The notes: generated from the sequence alone by a model not told the origin. Positions 1 to 9,246 are shown, counted from the stretch's first letter. The stretch: DNA of 64,000 bases from Adhaeribacter aquaticus DSM 16391 (GCF_000473365.1 NZ_KI421517.1:124001-188000), one strand, 5' to 3'. Translations and numbers: made by a program.

Positions 1-211
1 TGTGTTTTTTAGGCATTAAACATTTTTACAAGCACCTATAAAAATTTAAAAAATTAATAATAAAATGCAATTTTATTATATTACATAAGCTTTGTTTTTT
101 AATATTTTAAAGCTTAACAAAACAATTTATAAACGTTGCATTTTTAAAGAAGAACAAAAAAAGCAGCTTGATTAATTTTTAGAAACCATTTAGTTAAAAC
201 AAAAAAACAAC

Positions 212-439
212 ATGAATAACACCGACTACGCTACTTTATGGGAATTTTGCGATGGCGCTACCACCTGGGGAGAAGGACAAGCTGAATTTGAATCTTTCAA
301 AAACGAAGTTAATTCAGATATTAAAGCATATGCACAACCTTCCGGCTTTTTGTACCCACAACTAAAAAACTATGCTAAAACTATTTTAGGTTCAGTATTT
401 AAAAGTAAAATCAGAAGCATGGAAGCCACTGCTGCTTAA
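212..439 (+). CDS. Small hypothetical protein (75 aa)
   Basis: The ATG start follows a very A-rich leader typical of Bacteroidota translation starts, with no Shine-Dalgarno site. The product is acidic-to-neutral and rich in aromatic residues (Tyr, Trp, Phe), with no signal peptide, membrane segment or cysteine pair beyond a single Cys near residue 13. I recognise no family. Amino acid use looks protein-like rather than like translated AT-rich spacer, which is the main support. It stands alone, with about 490 bases of apparently non-coding sequence after it. Confidence 0.45.
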   Translation: MNNTDYATLWEFCDGATTWGEGQAEFESFKNEVNSDIKAYAQPSGFLYPQLKNYAKTILGSVFKSKIRSMEATAA

Positions 440-927
440 CCATTTCGACTGCATAAACAGAAATAAACCAAATGAGCCTGCCTTAGCGGAAAATTCTCCT
501 GAGGAAATATCTACAGTAAAAGGAAACTATATAATCCTTTTTGGTCATTTAAGTTAGAAAACATTGAGGAAGTAATTGGGTCACGGCTTTGGGCAGCAGG
601 CACCTAACTAGCTTAGTATCGCCCCAAATGTTGGGCGGCACAGCTATTAAATAGTTCGTTTGGCCTTATATTAAGAGATTACTTCCTGGTTGCTCATCAG
701 GCATATGCTTCAGATACTTTATATTTTAAATGGACTATGAAAAATTTCTTTAGCTTAAACCCAACTGTACCTGTTTATCAATTGTAAAAAGAACAGCTAA
801 GTTCGTCCAAGGGAAAAACGCAAATCAATTACTAAATAAACTAATCATAATGTCGCTAATATGGTGGTTCCCCATAACAAATCTTGCGGAATTTGAGCCT
901 GGCGATCGTAGTAAACTTATTTTATTT
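440..927. other. Intergenic stretch without a recognisable gene
   Basis: About 490 bases lie between the small gene at the left edge and the GNAT remnant. Both strands are broken by frequent stops. It is somewhat less AT-rich than the true spacers nearby (for example around 540-700), so it may hold decayed coding sequence, but I cannot name what was lost. Confidence 0.5.
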
Positions 928-1204
928 TCAAATCCATTCTAATTTATTCGCAGCTATAGTTTCTGACGCTAACTTACTATTTGGCTGTACCACGAAATCA
1001 TTTTTCAGGTAAAATTTTAATGGTGATCTATAATACTCCTGGTTTTGTTTTAAGTAACAACCATGATTAATTACCCAACCGCTAAATTTTGTTTCCTGTT
1101 CTTTAAACTTTAACAAAAGCTTAGAACCGTAACCTTGACCGTGCAGACTACCATCCAAAATAAGCACAAACCAGTTTTCCAAATTCCTCTTAAAAACGCA
1201 CCCC
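928..1204 (-). pseudogene. N-terminally truncated GNAT acetyltransferase remnant
   Basis: The reading frame encodes only the C-terminal half of a GNAT-type N-acetyltransferase. It has the acetyl-CoA-binding motif A (HGQGYGSKLL, of the type Q/R-x-x-G-x-G) and then the usual final strands ending near a KLEW tail. The frame is open upstream to a TGA at about 1205-1207 but contains no ATG; the first possible start is a TTG at 1182. The N-terminal strands that should precede motif A are absent, because the sequence upstream runs straight into the 3' end of the DD-peptidase gene. I call it a gene fragment left by a deletion. A short functional protein started from TTG is possible but would lack half the fold. 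Confidence 0.6.
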
Positions 1205-1246
1205 CAGGTAACTGGAAGCCTCTTTCAAAAGCTAAGAAATTTCCTG

Positions 1247-2617
1247 TTAATACTTCTCATGTATTTCAGTTATTATCCGTTCCATTTCATCCCTGATAAC
1301 CGAGGAAGCCACTTTATAATTATTATTCATAAAACTAAAGAGTAAAGTTTTGCCGCTCTTAGTAAGCAGGTAGCCACTGTGGTTATGCACATGAGCCAAG
1401 GTTCCGGATTTACCAAAAACAAAGGGAACCGGAGCTTTATAAATATTCCGGAAGGTACCAGGCCGACCACCGGTAGCCAACAGAGGAAGCAGCCGGTTAT
1501 GGGAACGTTCATTTTGCAGCTTCTGCAACAAGGCTATGATGGTACGGGGAGTACATAAATTTATGGTAGATAGCCCAGAGCCATCTACCCAAACAGGAGC
1601 ATCAGGTAAATCAGCTAAATAAGTTTTTAAGGCAAACTGAATGCCTTTTTCTACCGAAAGCGTGTCTGATTTAGTTCCCGAACTTAAGACCATTAACTGC
1701 TCCGCAAATAAGTTGTCACTTACCTGCAACATGCGCTTATAAACTGAATCGGCCGGTAAACCCAAAAGTACTTTCCCTCCTTTAGGAACTGTTCTTTTTA
1801 CCAATTTTACCGGTCGCTTTAGGGTATCTGCCAAAAGTTTTACTGTAAGTTCAGCAGAAGTAATAAAAGGTACTTCCATAGAAAAATCAGGGGCAGCAGA
1901 TTTTGGGAAATAAGTGAAATTATTAGTCCGCCAATCCCGTAAAATAGCGGTTTGACTAGTTTGCTGACCTGCTACTACGCTGACATTACTTTTGAAGGTT
2001 GTTGGGGTAATCGAATATGGTTTAGCTTTGTTGGTAAACTTTACTACATTACCATAAATGGGAAATATACTTCGTTCCGGCTGGTAATAGTAATTGTAGT
2101 CGTCCCAACTCCAATTAGGTGCAAATGCAGTACTGGCAAAAGGTGCGGTTATATAATAAAGTTTCTCTTTTCTATTCTTTAAGAACTCATAAGCAGTAAC
2201 ATTCTTAAGATCCATATGCAAAAAGGATGGATCGCCGGTGCCCCAGAATAATAAAGAATCGCCAGTTACAAAATATTTAAGAGCCGGAATAGAATCACCT
2301 AGCATCTTGAGGCTGGCATAAAAGGTAAATAGTTTGGTGTTAGAGGCTGGCACAAAATATTTATCAGCGTTATGGGCTACTACCATGGAGTCGAGTTGCT
2401 GATCGTATAGAGCAAAGCCTATAAACCGCTGGTATTTAGTTTCTGAATCCAGAATGCGCAGTTTGATTGCCTGCGGCCCAAAAGAGGGTGGTTCCGATTT
2501 GCTAGAAACTACTTTTTGCACATTACTACAAGCTGAAAGAATTCCTAAACTAACCAACAAAATATAATAAATATACCTAGTGGCCAGGGTATAAAGAAAG
2601 GTATTGGTTACTTCCAC
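1247..2617 (-). CDS. dacB: D-alanyl-D-alanine carboxypeptidase/endopeptidase, PBP4 family (peptidase S13) lipoprotein
   Basis: This is a penicillin-binding protein of the DacB/PBP4 type, which trims or cleaves D-Ala-containing peptide cross-links of peptidoglycan in the periplasm. The three active-site motifs are in order: SNTK at residues 92-95 (SxxK, with the nucleophile Ser92), SDN at 300-302 (SxN) and KSG at 403-405 (KTG-like). A DGSGLS segment at 345-350 is also typical of the family. The N terminus has a hydrophobic stretch ending in a lipobox with Cys30, so the protein should be membrane-anchored. The length (456 aa) fits the family. The listed ATG is the first in frame; a start slightly further in is possible. 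The gene is monocistronic as far as I can see. Confidence 0.9.
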   Translation of the reverse strand: MEVTNTFLYTLATRYIYYILLVSLGILSACSNVQKVVSSKSEPPSFGPQAIKLRILDSETKYQRFIGFALYDQQLDSMVVAHNADKYFVPASNTKLFTFYASLKMLGDSIPALKYFVTGDSLLFWGTGDPSFLHMDLKNVTAYEFLKNRKEKLYYITAPFASTAFAPNWSWDDYNYYYQPERSIFPIYGNVVKFTNKAKPYSITPTTFKSNVSVVAGQQTSQTAILRDWRTNNFTYFPKSAAPDFSMEVPFITSAELTVKLLADTLKRPVKLVKRTVPKGGKVLLGLPADSVYKRMLQVSDNLFAEQLMVLSSGTKSDTLSVEKGIQFALKTYLADLPDAPVWVDGSGLSTINLCTPRTIIALLQKLQNERSHNRLLPLLATGGRPGTFRNIYKAPVPFVFGKSGTLAHVHNHSGYLLTKSGKTLLFSFMNNNYKVASSVIRDEMERIITEIHEKY

Positions 2618-3344
2618 TTACTAATTATTTTCTCCTTTAAACTTTTTTAATACTTTCTGTTTAAACCAAATCTGATGCCTGCTCTTTTGCAAGGCAGGAG
2701 CAAGTTACACCGTGAATTATTGTACCCAATAGTTACTGGATAATTCACTCCTGGCCACTAGCCTTTTACTACCTATTTACCTAATGCAATCTCCAGGGGC
2801 AAACCAGAAAAAATAAAATATTAACACTAGTTAAACTCATCTTTTCTATATAGACCCATTGCAACTCCTACATTTATATAGGGCGTATTTACTTTTTTCG
2901 TTTACCTTCCTAATACAGGTGAAACATTTACCTTAACTAATATACCATTATTAATAATAAACCAGCACAATATTGAAATTTGAGAGCATAAATTAAACTT
3001 AAGGTTTTACTTATTTAAATAAAAACAACTTTTATAGATTACAATAAATTTTAAAAAAAATAGAAGCATAGCTAAAAATGCAATAACTGGTATATATTAA
3101 ACGGTAAAAGAGTAACTTATTAAGTTAAATCAGGTATTATATAAATGGTACCGTATATAGTATTTATAAAGTTGTAATCTGCACCAGAAACAAATAGGTT
3201 ACGTTTAATGTGTTAGTAACTTTAAGTTTTAAGCCATTGGAAATCATACCCAATAACACAGCTAAAAGATTAACTTATTTTCTGGTTGTCTTATTTGAGA
3301 TTTAAATTTTAAAGCTTATATTAATTTAACCGTATAAGATCATT
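2618..3344. other. Long AT-rich intergenic region
   Basis: About 730 bases lie between the divergently arranged dacB and a small gene. It is very AT-rich with stops in all frames. It must hold the promoters of both flanking genes, but I could not fix a convincing -33/-7 pair. I see no tRNA, repeat or clear hairpin. Confidence 0.5.
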
Positions 3345-3590
3345 ATGGAGCTTTCTGAATTTAATCGTAATTCTGTTCCTAAACGGGCTGAAATTGTTTG
3401 GGACAGCGGATCTATGCTTTGTGTCAGGTGCACAGATGATGCCAGTGTTTTGCTTTATAATATGGGCAAGTTTTTTGCGGAGGTTTGGTACAATCCTGCT
3501 ATGAACAATATTATTTATGTAAAGGGTTTTAAAAGCATAAATTGTTTAGAACCATACTTAGAACTGATAAGCTTAGACGATTTAAATTAG
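3345..3590 (+). CDS. Small conserved-looking hypothetical protein (81 aa)
   Basis: A compact 81-residue cytosolic protein with no signal peptide or membrane segment. It has a regular alternation of hydrophobic and polar residues suggesting a small beta-rich domain (residues about 15-65), with two Cys near residues 26-29 and one near 67. From memory it resembles a short protein family of Hymenobacteraceae, but I cannot give a function. The ATG start lies in an A/T-rich leader. It stands alone between two long AT-rich spacers. Confidence 0.65.
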   Translation: MELSEFNRNSVPKRAEIVWDSGSMLCVRCTDDASVLLYNMGKFFAEVWYNPAMNNIIYVKGFKSINCLEPYLELISLDDLN

Positions 3591-4014
3591 ACCATTCTTC
3601 TTTTTTACCCATTATATTATCCGGCTTATTAGCTACTTCCGGCAGGAATCTCGCCCCTATAATAAATTAAACCTAATTGCCTCCTTTCGAATTAACTCAT
3701 AAGTACTCCCCTTATAAACAATAAATAAACTAGTTAGACATTCAAGGCCTACCATTTATTCAAAATTCAATTAGTATACCCTTATATTATTCGCAAAATT
3801 ACATCATTTTAACCTGTATTTATATAATTATCCTTATATATGAACTTGAAAATATTAAAATAAATATTGAAATTATGAAACAATACAAAATTTGAGGAGT
3901 AGTAACAATATACAATCACCTGATCTTTAGCACTATACCTTTAACCTAGCATATAACTATGTTCTATCAATATATTTTATAAAGTATTATTCACTAACCT
4001 AAAACTTTTGCTGT
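3591..4014. other. AT-rich intergenic region
   Basis: About 420 bases without an open frame. It presumably contains the promoter of the secreted duplicated protein at 4015, which has a stretch reading AAAACTTTTG just upstream of its start. No hairpin or repeat stands out. Confidence 0.5.
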
Positions 4015-4635
4015 ATGAAAAGAATTCTACTAATCACCGCCCTTATCTGCTCCACCATTAATTTTAGTGAAGCACAATCTCAAGACCAGAAAGATCTAGC
4101 GAAAGTGAGGAGAATTAACGGGGTAGAAGCGTACATTTTATGTGAACCCCTGAGGGACTATGAGGTTCTGGTAGATGCAGGAACTGGCTTAAAAGCAGAA
4201 TCTCTTTTAACCGGAGGTATAGTAAATAAAACAATATCAGATAGAGTAGAGCAATTTATCAGAAAAGTGACCAAAGAAAATGGCCGAGTGGATGCGGTAA
4301 TTTATAGTACAGGCAGAAGAATTGTGGGTGTGCAGTTTAAAGATAAAGCAACTCCTGAAACCAAAGGATTAGCTAAAGTATCAAAAGTAAATGGTTACCC
4401 TGTTTTTGTAATGAACGAACCTGTGTTAGAATACGAATCTCTTGGCAGTAAATCCGGCGGAATAAAAGTTAAATCAATTGTTACCGGCGGTGTAATTAAC
4501 AATTCTATTGAGGAGGATGTACAACAAATGGTAAAAAGAGCTCAAAATCGTGCTGCTGATGCCATTTTATTTGAAGGAGGCCGGGAAGCAACTCCCATTC
4601 AATTTAGAGCAAAAAGTCAAGTATTAGCAAAATAG
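4015..4635 (+). CDS. Secreted hypothetical protein made of two tandem repeats
   Basis: The protein starts with a classical signal peptide (residues 1-20, ending SEA before Gln21). The mature part is two copies of one domain of about 85 residues, at roughly 28-111 and 119-200. Each copy opens with LAKV, two variable residues, V/I-N-G, then has EP followed by YE, a TGG(I/V) motif, a helix with a regular hydrophobic pattern, a D-A-(V/I)-(I/L) strand, a G-R pair and QF(K/R) near the end. I do not recognise the family. The layout looks like an internal duplication of a small alpha/beta domain. A strong bidirectional terminator follows. Confidence 0.7.
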   Translation: MKRILLITALICSTINFSEAQSQDQKDLAKVRRINGVEAYILCEPLRDYEVLVDAGTGLKAESLLTGGIVNKTISDRVEQFIRKVTKENGRVDAVIYSTGRRIVGVQFKDKATPETKGLAKVSKVNGYPVFVMNEPVLEYESLGSKSGGIKVKSIVTGGVINNSIEEDVQQMVKRAQNRAADAILFEGGREATPIQFRAKSQVLAK

Positions 4636-4674
4636 CTTATCTGAAAGCAGAATATTACCAAGCACCTCTAATGG

Positions 4675-4714
4675 AAACAAGCAAGGCGGGAGAATTTTCC
4701 CGCCTTGCTTGTTT
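4675..4714. terminator. Bidirectional rho-independent terminator
   Basis: A perfect 17-bp inverted repeat (4675-4691 and 4698-4714) with a 6-base loop and a GC-rich core (AAGGCGGGA) flanked by A and T runs. It lies between the convergent genes ending at 4635 and 4744, so it can stop transcripts from both sides. Confidence 0.9.
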
Positions 4715-4743
4715 CTGGTAATTAAAGTTTCCAGGACTCTTCC

Positions 4744-6153
4744 TTAAAAGTTGCTCAGATTTAAGCGACCACCGGTAACACATTTACCCGATAATGAAGT
4801 TGTTGGAATAGTAGTACTTAGAATAGCATTTTTAATGGCCGCGGCAGATGCCCCTGGATTTTTTGCAGCATAAAGAGCCACTCCTCCCGTTACGTGCGGC
4901 GTAGCCATGGAAGTACCACTATAAGATTCATACAAATTAAATGCTGTAGTGGAATAAATTCCGGAACCCGGAGCTCCTAAATCCACAGTAGTAGCACCAA
5001 AGTTAGAGAAGGATGATTTATTTCCGGCAGAAGTAATAGAAGCCACAGAAATAACATTCGCTAAATTATAATTAGCTGGATAGTTGGCCGTAACGTCATT
5101 ATCATCTCCTACCCCATCACTGCCACCATTACCGGCTGCCGCCACAAATAAAATTTCTTTAGATTTAGCGCGGGCAATTGCATCATAAAGAGCCTGTGAG
5201 TAACCTCCGCCACCCCAAGAATTATTGCTGGCGACAATATTTAATCCATGCCGGTTTTTCAGGTCTGTCAGGTAATCAATTGCTTTTATGGCATTGGCAG
5301 TAGTACCACCTCTTCGCCCTAAAAATTTACAAGAAATCATGGTTATGTTCCAATTCACTCCCACAACACCAGTACCGTTACTTTTGGCTCCAATAGTACC
5401 GGCCACGTGGGTTCCATGGTCATCTAAAGAGCCTTTATTACCACCATCATATATGGTGTTGTTATTCCCGTCAAAATCCCAGCCGTTAACATCATCTACA
5501 TACCCATTGCCATCATTGTCTTTTCCATCCACCGGATCATATGGGTTAGTCCATACCTGCCCATTTAGGTCCGGGTGGTTAAACTGCACCCCTTCATCAA
5601 TAATACCAACTACCACAGAAGCAGAACCTGTATTTCCGTTGGCCCATGCTTCAGCTGCCTGAGAACCAAATTGATTAGCCGGTGAAGAAGCATCACCGTA
5701 CATGCCCCAAAGCGAGCTATTTGTAAAATAAGTATCTGTAGAAGCAGTACTATGATTATATATATAGTTTGGTTCTGCAAATTCCACTTCCTCTGCTCCC
5801 TTTACTTTAGCGATAGCTTCTAAAGCTGCCAGTGGCGTTTTTAAAACTAAAACGCCTTCCTTGTCGCCAATTCGTTCCATGGCTTTAGTCAGAATCTTTT
5901 CATTTACTCTTCCACTTATTCGGGCCAGCACATTATTTTTAGCATTTTCAGAAACCCCAGCTTTAAATTTAACCAGCACCTCATTGGCCACATAATCTTT
6001 ACCCGCTTCCCCTGCGGCATCTGCGGTTTGAGTGATTTCTGCAGTAGCCGATGGTCCTTCTAACGAGGTTTCACAACTTCCTAAAGCAAAGATTGAAAGC
6101 AAACTCAACGCTACTAAAGACCTTCCTGCCATTTTTGTATTATTCCATCTCAT
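4744..6153 (-). CDS. Subtilisin-like serine protease (peptidase S8), lipoprotein
   Basis: A subtilase with a complete catalytic triad: Asp186 (IIDEGV), His246 (DDHGTHVAG) and Ser415 (GTSMATPH), with the oxyanion Asn342 in a GNGG motif. Residues about 55-132 form a propeptide of the fervidolysin/subtilase-inhibitor type that includes YVANEVLVKF and ends at AEPNY. The N terminus carries a lipobox with Cys27, so the enzyme should be lipid-anchored before any processing. A calcium-loop-like segment rich in Asp, Gly and Asn (DGKDNDGNGYVDD) follows the first catalytic residue. At 469 aa it ends shortly after the catalytic domain and has no C-terminal sorting domain. It is likely a surface or periplasmic protease. 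Confidence 0.93.
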   Translation of the reverse strand: MRWNNTKMAGRSLVALSLLSIFALGSCETSLEGPSATAEITQTADAAGEAGKDYVANEVLVKFKAGVSENAKNNVLARISGRVNEKILTKAMERIGDKEGVLVLKTPLAALEAIAKVKGAEEVEFAEPNYIYNHSTASTDTYFTNSSLWGMYGDASSPANQFGSQAAEAWANGNTGSASVVVGIIDEGVQFNHPDLNGQVWTNPYDPVDGKDNDGNGYVDDVNGWDFDGNNNTIYDGGNKGSLDDHGTHVAGTIGAKSNGTGVVGVNWNITMISCKFLGRRGGTTANAIKAIDYLTDLKNRHGLNIVASNNSWGGGGYSQALYDAIARAKSKEILFVAAAGNGGSDGVGDDNDVTANYPANYNLANVISVASITSAGNKSSFSNFGATTVDLGAPGSGIYSTTAFNLYESYSGTSMATPHVTGGVALYAAKNPGASAAAIKNAILSTTIPTTSLSGKCVTGGRLNLSNF

Positions 6154-6568
6154 AGGTATAAAATTTAAAGTGTGTATATAATTGGTCTACTAATTCACCA
6201 AAACAAAACTAAGCACCTTGTATTAATAAAGGGTAATATTTTGTTTTATGTAATCTAAAATAAGTAGCTATTAATTTAAAAGAAAGGAATTATACTAAAT
6301 AAAAATAACTTGTATTTTATTAATAAAATTTTTAATCAAGCAATTATATAATAATAGCAAAAGAAGTTCAAAAATAAGGTTGGGTAGGCATTCATTTAGC
6401 TAATCCTCCACCTGCAAACATCCATTTGGTTATTTACTATTTTATTTATTTCGTTATCTAAATAATTTATAACCTTTAAGCAACTAAGGTCTAATCCCAA
6501 GCTTTTCTATTAAACCAGATTTTACTTTTTAACCGCCATAAATTCAACCTTAATACTCTTTTACAACT
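6154..6568. other. AT-rich intergenic region
   Basis: About 415 bases between two minus-strand genes. It contains no open frame of note. Its right-hand side is downstream of the Nudix gene and its left-hand side upstream of the subtilase, so the subtilase promoter must be here. I found no clear terminator hairpin. Confidence 0.5.
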
Positions 6569-7147
6569 TTATAGAATATTATGCAGTTTTATATACTGTA
6601 ATAACATAATGGTTTTTCCATCTTTGATTTCCCCGGTGGTAATCATTTGCATGGCTTCATCTATGGCTATTTCCACTACCTCTATGTTTTCCTGCTCTGC
6701 GGCTAATCCTCCTCCCTGATGTACCTGCATGGTTTTAGAATATTCGGCTATAAAAAAGTGAACAAGTTCGGTTACAGAACCAGGCGACATATACGCCTCA
6801 AAAATTTTCTGAACGTCTTTTACCTGATACCCGGTTTCCTCTTCTGTTTCCCGTCTGATGCAATCTTCTTCGTGTTCCTTATCCAGCAAACCTCCACAAG
6901 ATTCAATTAGCATCCCCGATTCGTTCCCGTTTACATAGGTTGGCATTCTGAACTGCCTGGTAAGTACAACTGTCTTTTGTTCCCGATTGTAGAGTAGAAT
7001 GGTGGCGCCATTACCCCTATCATATGCTTCCCGGCTTTGCCTTTCCCAAGTGCCATCTTTATTAAGATAATCAAATGTTATCTTTTTCAGGACATACCAA
7101 TCATCAGCAAGTACTTCTGTTTTAACAATGTTTACTCTTTTATCCAT
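6569..7147 (-). CDS. nudK: Nudix hydrolase, GDP-mannose pyrophosphatase (NudK)-like
   Basis: The Nudix box (G-x5-E-x7-R-E-U-x-E-E-x-G-U) is intact at residues 85-107, with the metal-binding glutamates in RETEEETGY. Size (192 aa) and the features around the box, including the RQFRMP strand at about 65-70 and AYMSPGS at about 118-124, match the NudK/ADP-sugar pyrophosphatase branch, which hydrolyses GDP-mannose or related nucleotide sugars in the cytosol. Substrate specificity within the branch cannot be read from the sequence. It is a single gene with AT-rich flanks. Confidence 0.85.
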   Translation of the reverse strand: MDKRVNIVKTEVLADDWYVLKKITFDYLNKDGTWERQSREAYDRGNGATILLYNREQKTVVLTRQFRMPTYVNGNESGMLIESCGGLLDKEHEEDCIRRETEEETGYQVKDVQKIFEAYMSPGSVTELVHFFIAEYSKTMQVHQGGGLAAEQENIEVVEIAIDEAMQMITTGEIKDGKTIMLLQYIKLHNIL

Positions 7148-7373
7148 GTAAAATAATAAAATTAGATTGCATTCTCCGGAAACTAAATAAAGGAGATTTA
7201 TTGATAACTTTTTGACCTTTGGCTCTAAAAAACCATTTATTTACTTTCTAAATACTTATTTATAGCACAAGTCTTTGTGGCTTAATATAGAAGAAATTTT
7301 TTATTATTAACTATGCCCTTGTAAACTTCAACTACCTAAATTTGACGTTATTAAAATAAAGTAATTAAACTTT

Positions 7374-7487
7374 ATGGAATGGTATCATTGGTTAATTTGG
7401 TTAGCAGTTATTACGCTGGCCTTATGGTTTAGGGCCTGGGTTAGTAAAAAGCAGGATAAAAATCAAAAGTCCGGTAACCGCAAATAG
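7374..7487 (+). CDS. Possible single-pass membrane microprotein (37 aa)
   Basis: The ATG opens a 37-codon frame starting MEWYHWLIW, with a hydrophobic helix at residues about 5-22 and a basic, polar tail (KKQDKNQKSGNRK). This is the layout of a small inner-membrane protein with a cytosolic tail. It sits about 75 bases upstream of a second frame of the same style. There is no clear Shine-Dalgarno site. Such a short frame could arise by chance, hence the low confidence. Confidence 0.35.
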   Translation: MEWYHWLIWLAVITLALWFRAWVSKKQDKNQKSGNRK

Positions 7488-7560
7488 GTGGTTGAGCAGC
7501 CGAAAAAACAGGTTCAAATGTAAAATATCAAATATCTTTTTGCCGTTTTTAGATCATGGA

Positions 7561-7647
7561 ATGGTTGACTATATTCTGATTGCTTTTGCAGTAATCGCAG
7601 GAGTATTATTAAGAGATACCTTTTTTCCCCGAAGGCCCAGAAGGTAG
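7561..7647 (+). CDS. Possible single-pass membrane microprotein (28 aa)
   Basis: A 28-codon frame with a hydrophobic helix (residues about 4-17, ILIAFAVIAGVLL) followed by a short, strongly basic tail (PRRPRR). It follows another membrane microprotein frame in the same orientation, and the two may form a pair. The start ATG has GGA immediately before it, too close to be a normal ribosome binding site. Support is only compositional. Confidence 0.3.
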   Translation: MVDYILIAFAVIAGVLLRDTFFPRRPRR

Positions 7648-7799
7648 TTTCTTTACCCATATTCAATAAACTCCGGGGTATTTGTGAAGTACACTTTTCT
7701 AGTATTACTATGTAAACCTAAAACAGAACATTGGGAGAGATGAAATAACTTCGGACTTTTACTAGCTATTTTCTGCGAAGCAAATACAAGGAAGGCTCT

Positions 7800-9008
7800 T
7801 CAGAAGGAAAAAAACTCGGCTATCATAAATGAAATAACCGATATAACGAATCCAAACATAAAGAAGGCATAAGCAAAACGAAGCTTTTTATATTTCTTCT
7901 CTAAAACAAGTCCCAGGTTAAAATTGTCGCGAATCATGCTGCCGTACAAATAATCTTTATCCTCCATCATTACATTAATACCGAATTCATAATCTTCAAA
8001 ACGCATATTATAAAAATTACCAAAGAACAATAGGTTTCCTTTTTTTCTTTTTATATCCTCTAAAGTTATAGTCCCTCCCTGAACTGAAGGCATGGTAACC
8101 AGAATAGCTGCCACTAAAGTCACCAACGAAGTAATCAGGAAAAGAATGGCTGGAATAAGAAAGTGAGGTTCATCGGAAATTTTCCGGAAAAGAAAAGAAA
8201 CAATAACCGAAACAATAACCGAATTAATAGTAAGTAAAATATGCGCTTTATTATCAGCCATATCGCTTAGGTGCATGTGATTAGCAGCTGTTATCCGAAA
8301 CATGGTTTCAACCCCTCGTTCGGGCTTTTTAGCCTTATTTTCCTTGTCCTTTATTTTAGGTTTATCTGCTTCATTTGGTTTTTCCGGAACTATGGATTTT
8401 GCTTGTTCGGCCTCAGAAGCTAATACTTTTAACCTTTGCAGGTTTTCATTCTTACCTTCTGCCAGTAGTTTTCTACAATATTCGGTCTGGAATTCGTGCT
8501 TTTCTAACAGCTTAAACCCTATATTGTACCACACATCGTTCGTTATTTCCTGTTTTATGCGTAGCTCGGTTTCTTCTTTAACCTGCCGGTCGGTAAACTG
8601 AAAATGGCTGGTGCCAAAATGAAAAACATCTGCATCGGCTAATATTTTACCTATTTCGGAAACCGGATTTTGGGGCATTTTGGTCGCCATAATGGCTTTC
8701 TGCACCTCCGTTATAAAATTCTCCGAAGAGCTTTCTTCTCTTAAAAAGGAAGCTGCCATTTCTGCACTTTTTTCTTCGTGCAAATCGTGGGAGGTAAACA
8801 AATAGCCTACATCATGAAACCAGGCCGCAATCAGTAAAGCTAAATAATCTGTTTCAGTTAAACTAAACTGCCCTGCAATAACATCAGCCATGCGTACAAC
8901 CTCTTCGGTATGCTTCAGGTTATGATAGGTAAACTCCTTCCGTGGGTTTTGCACATAGATTTTCCTCACATAGGCAGATGTTTTATATAGCAACCCAACA
9001 GTACTCAT
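7800..9008 (-). CDS. HD-domain protein fused to a PycTM (DUF5706) membrane module
   Basis: Residues about 25-130 are an HD phosphohydrolase domain with metal ligands His33, His65-Asp66 and an Asp at 125 or 127 (ADAD). Residues about 205-232 are a highly charged linker. Residues about 233-400 match the PycTM/DUF5706 module: an R-x-x-A-x-N start, the signature ADNKA at 251-255, two hydrophobic helices at about 257-275 and 283-305, and a last pair of hydrophobic segments at about 377-400. PycTM domains are the membrane effectors of Pycsar anti-phage systems, where cyclic pyrimidine nucleotides trigger membrane damage. The HD fusion is widespread in Bacteroidota, and its nucleotide substrate is not known to me. 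No cyclase gene lies beside it. Confidence 0.82.
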   Translation of the reverse strand: MSTVGLLYKTSAYVRKIYVQNPRKEFTYHNLKHTEEVVRMADVIAGQFSLTETDYLALLIAAWFHDVGYLFTSHDLHEEKSAEMAASFLREESSSENFITEVQKAIMATKMPQNPVSEIGKILADADVFHFGTSHFQFTDRQVKEETELRIKQEITNDVWYNIGFKLLEKHEFQTEYCRKLLAEGKNENLQRLKVLASEAEQAKSIVPEKPNEADKPKIKDKENKAKKPERGVETMFRITAANHMHLSDMADNKAHILLTINSVIVSVIVSFLFRKISDEPHFLIPAILFLITSLVTLVAAILVTMPSVQGGTITLEDIKRKKGNLLFFGNFYNMRFEDYEFGINVMMEDKDYLYGSMIRDNFNLGLVLEKKYKKLRFAYAFFMFGFVISVISFMIAEFFSF

Positions 9009-9145
9009 TAGTAGTTTTTTGAAGTAAGTAATGTTCTATCTGTCCGAATTATAAATATACATTCATGCTGGTTTCATAAAATCTATCTACTAAAGAAAAC
9101 CAGGTGACGCAGCCGCATAATTTATATTAAACAGACAGATACAAT

Positions 9146-9181
9146 TTTTCAGCTATGGCCTTATACGTCCATAGCCGAAAA
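9146..9181. other. Hairpin downstream of mreB
   Basis: A near-perfect 13-bp inverted repeat (9146-9158 and 9169-9181, one mismatch) with a CTATGG core lies between the mreB stop and the start of the HD-PycTM gene. It lacks a good T run on the minus strand, so it may be a weak terminator, an mRNA 3'-end stabiliser or an operator. Confidence 0.5.
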
Positions 9182-9246
9182 TTAAGTTAGGTGCTTTTTC
9201 GCCTTTTAAATTAAAAGAGGAACCGAAGAATTTTATTACAACTGAA

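Noticed and set aside
5288-5662. Long open frame antisense to the subtilase gene.
   Set aside because: Pro/Ser/Thr-rich mirror of a strongly supported coding region on the other strand; similar mirrors exist opposite most genes here.
7148-9246. Defence island around the HD-PycTM gene.
   Set aside because: Neighbours are a Nudix hydrolase, mreB and empty spacer; no cyclase, nuclease, toxin or mobile-element gene is nearby.
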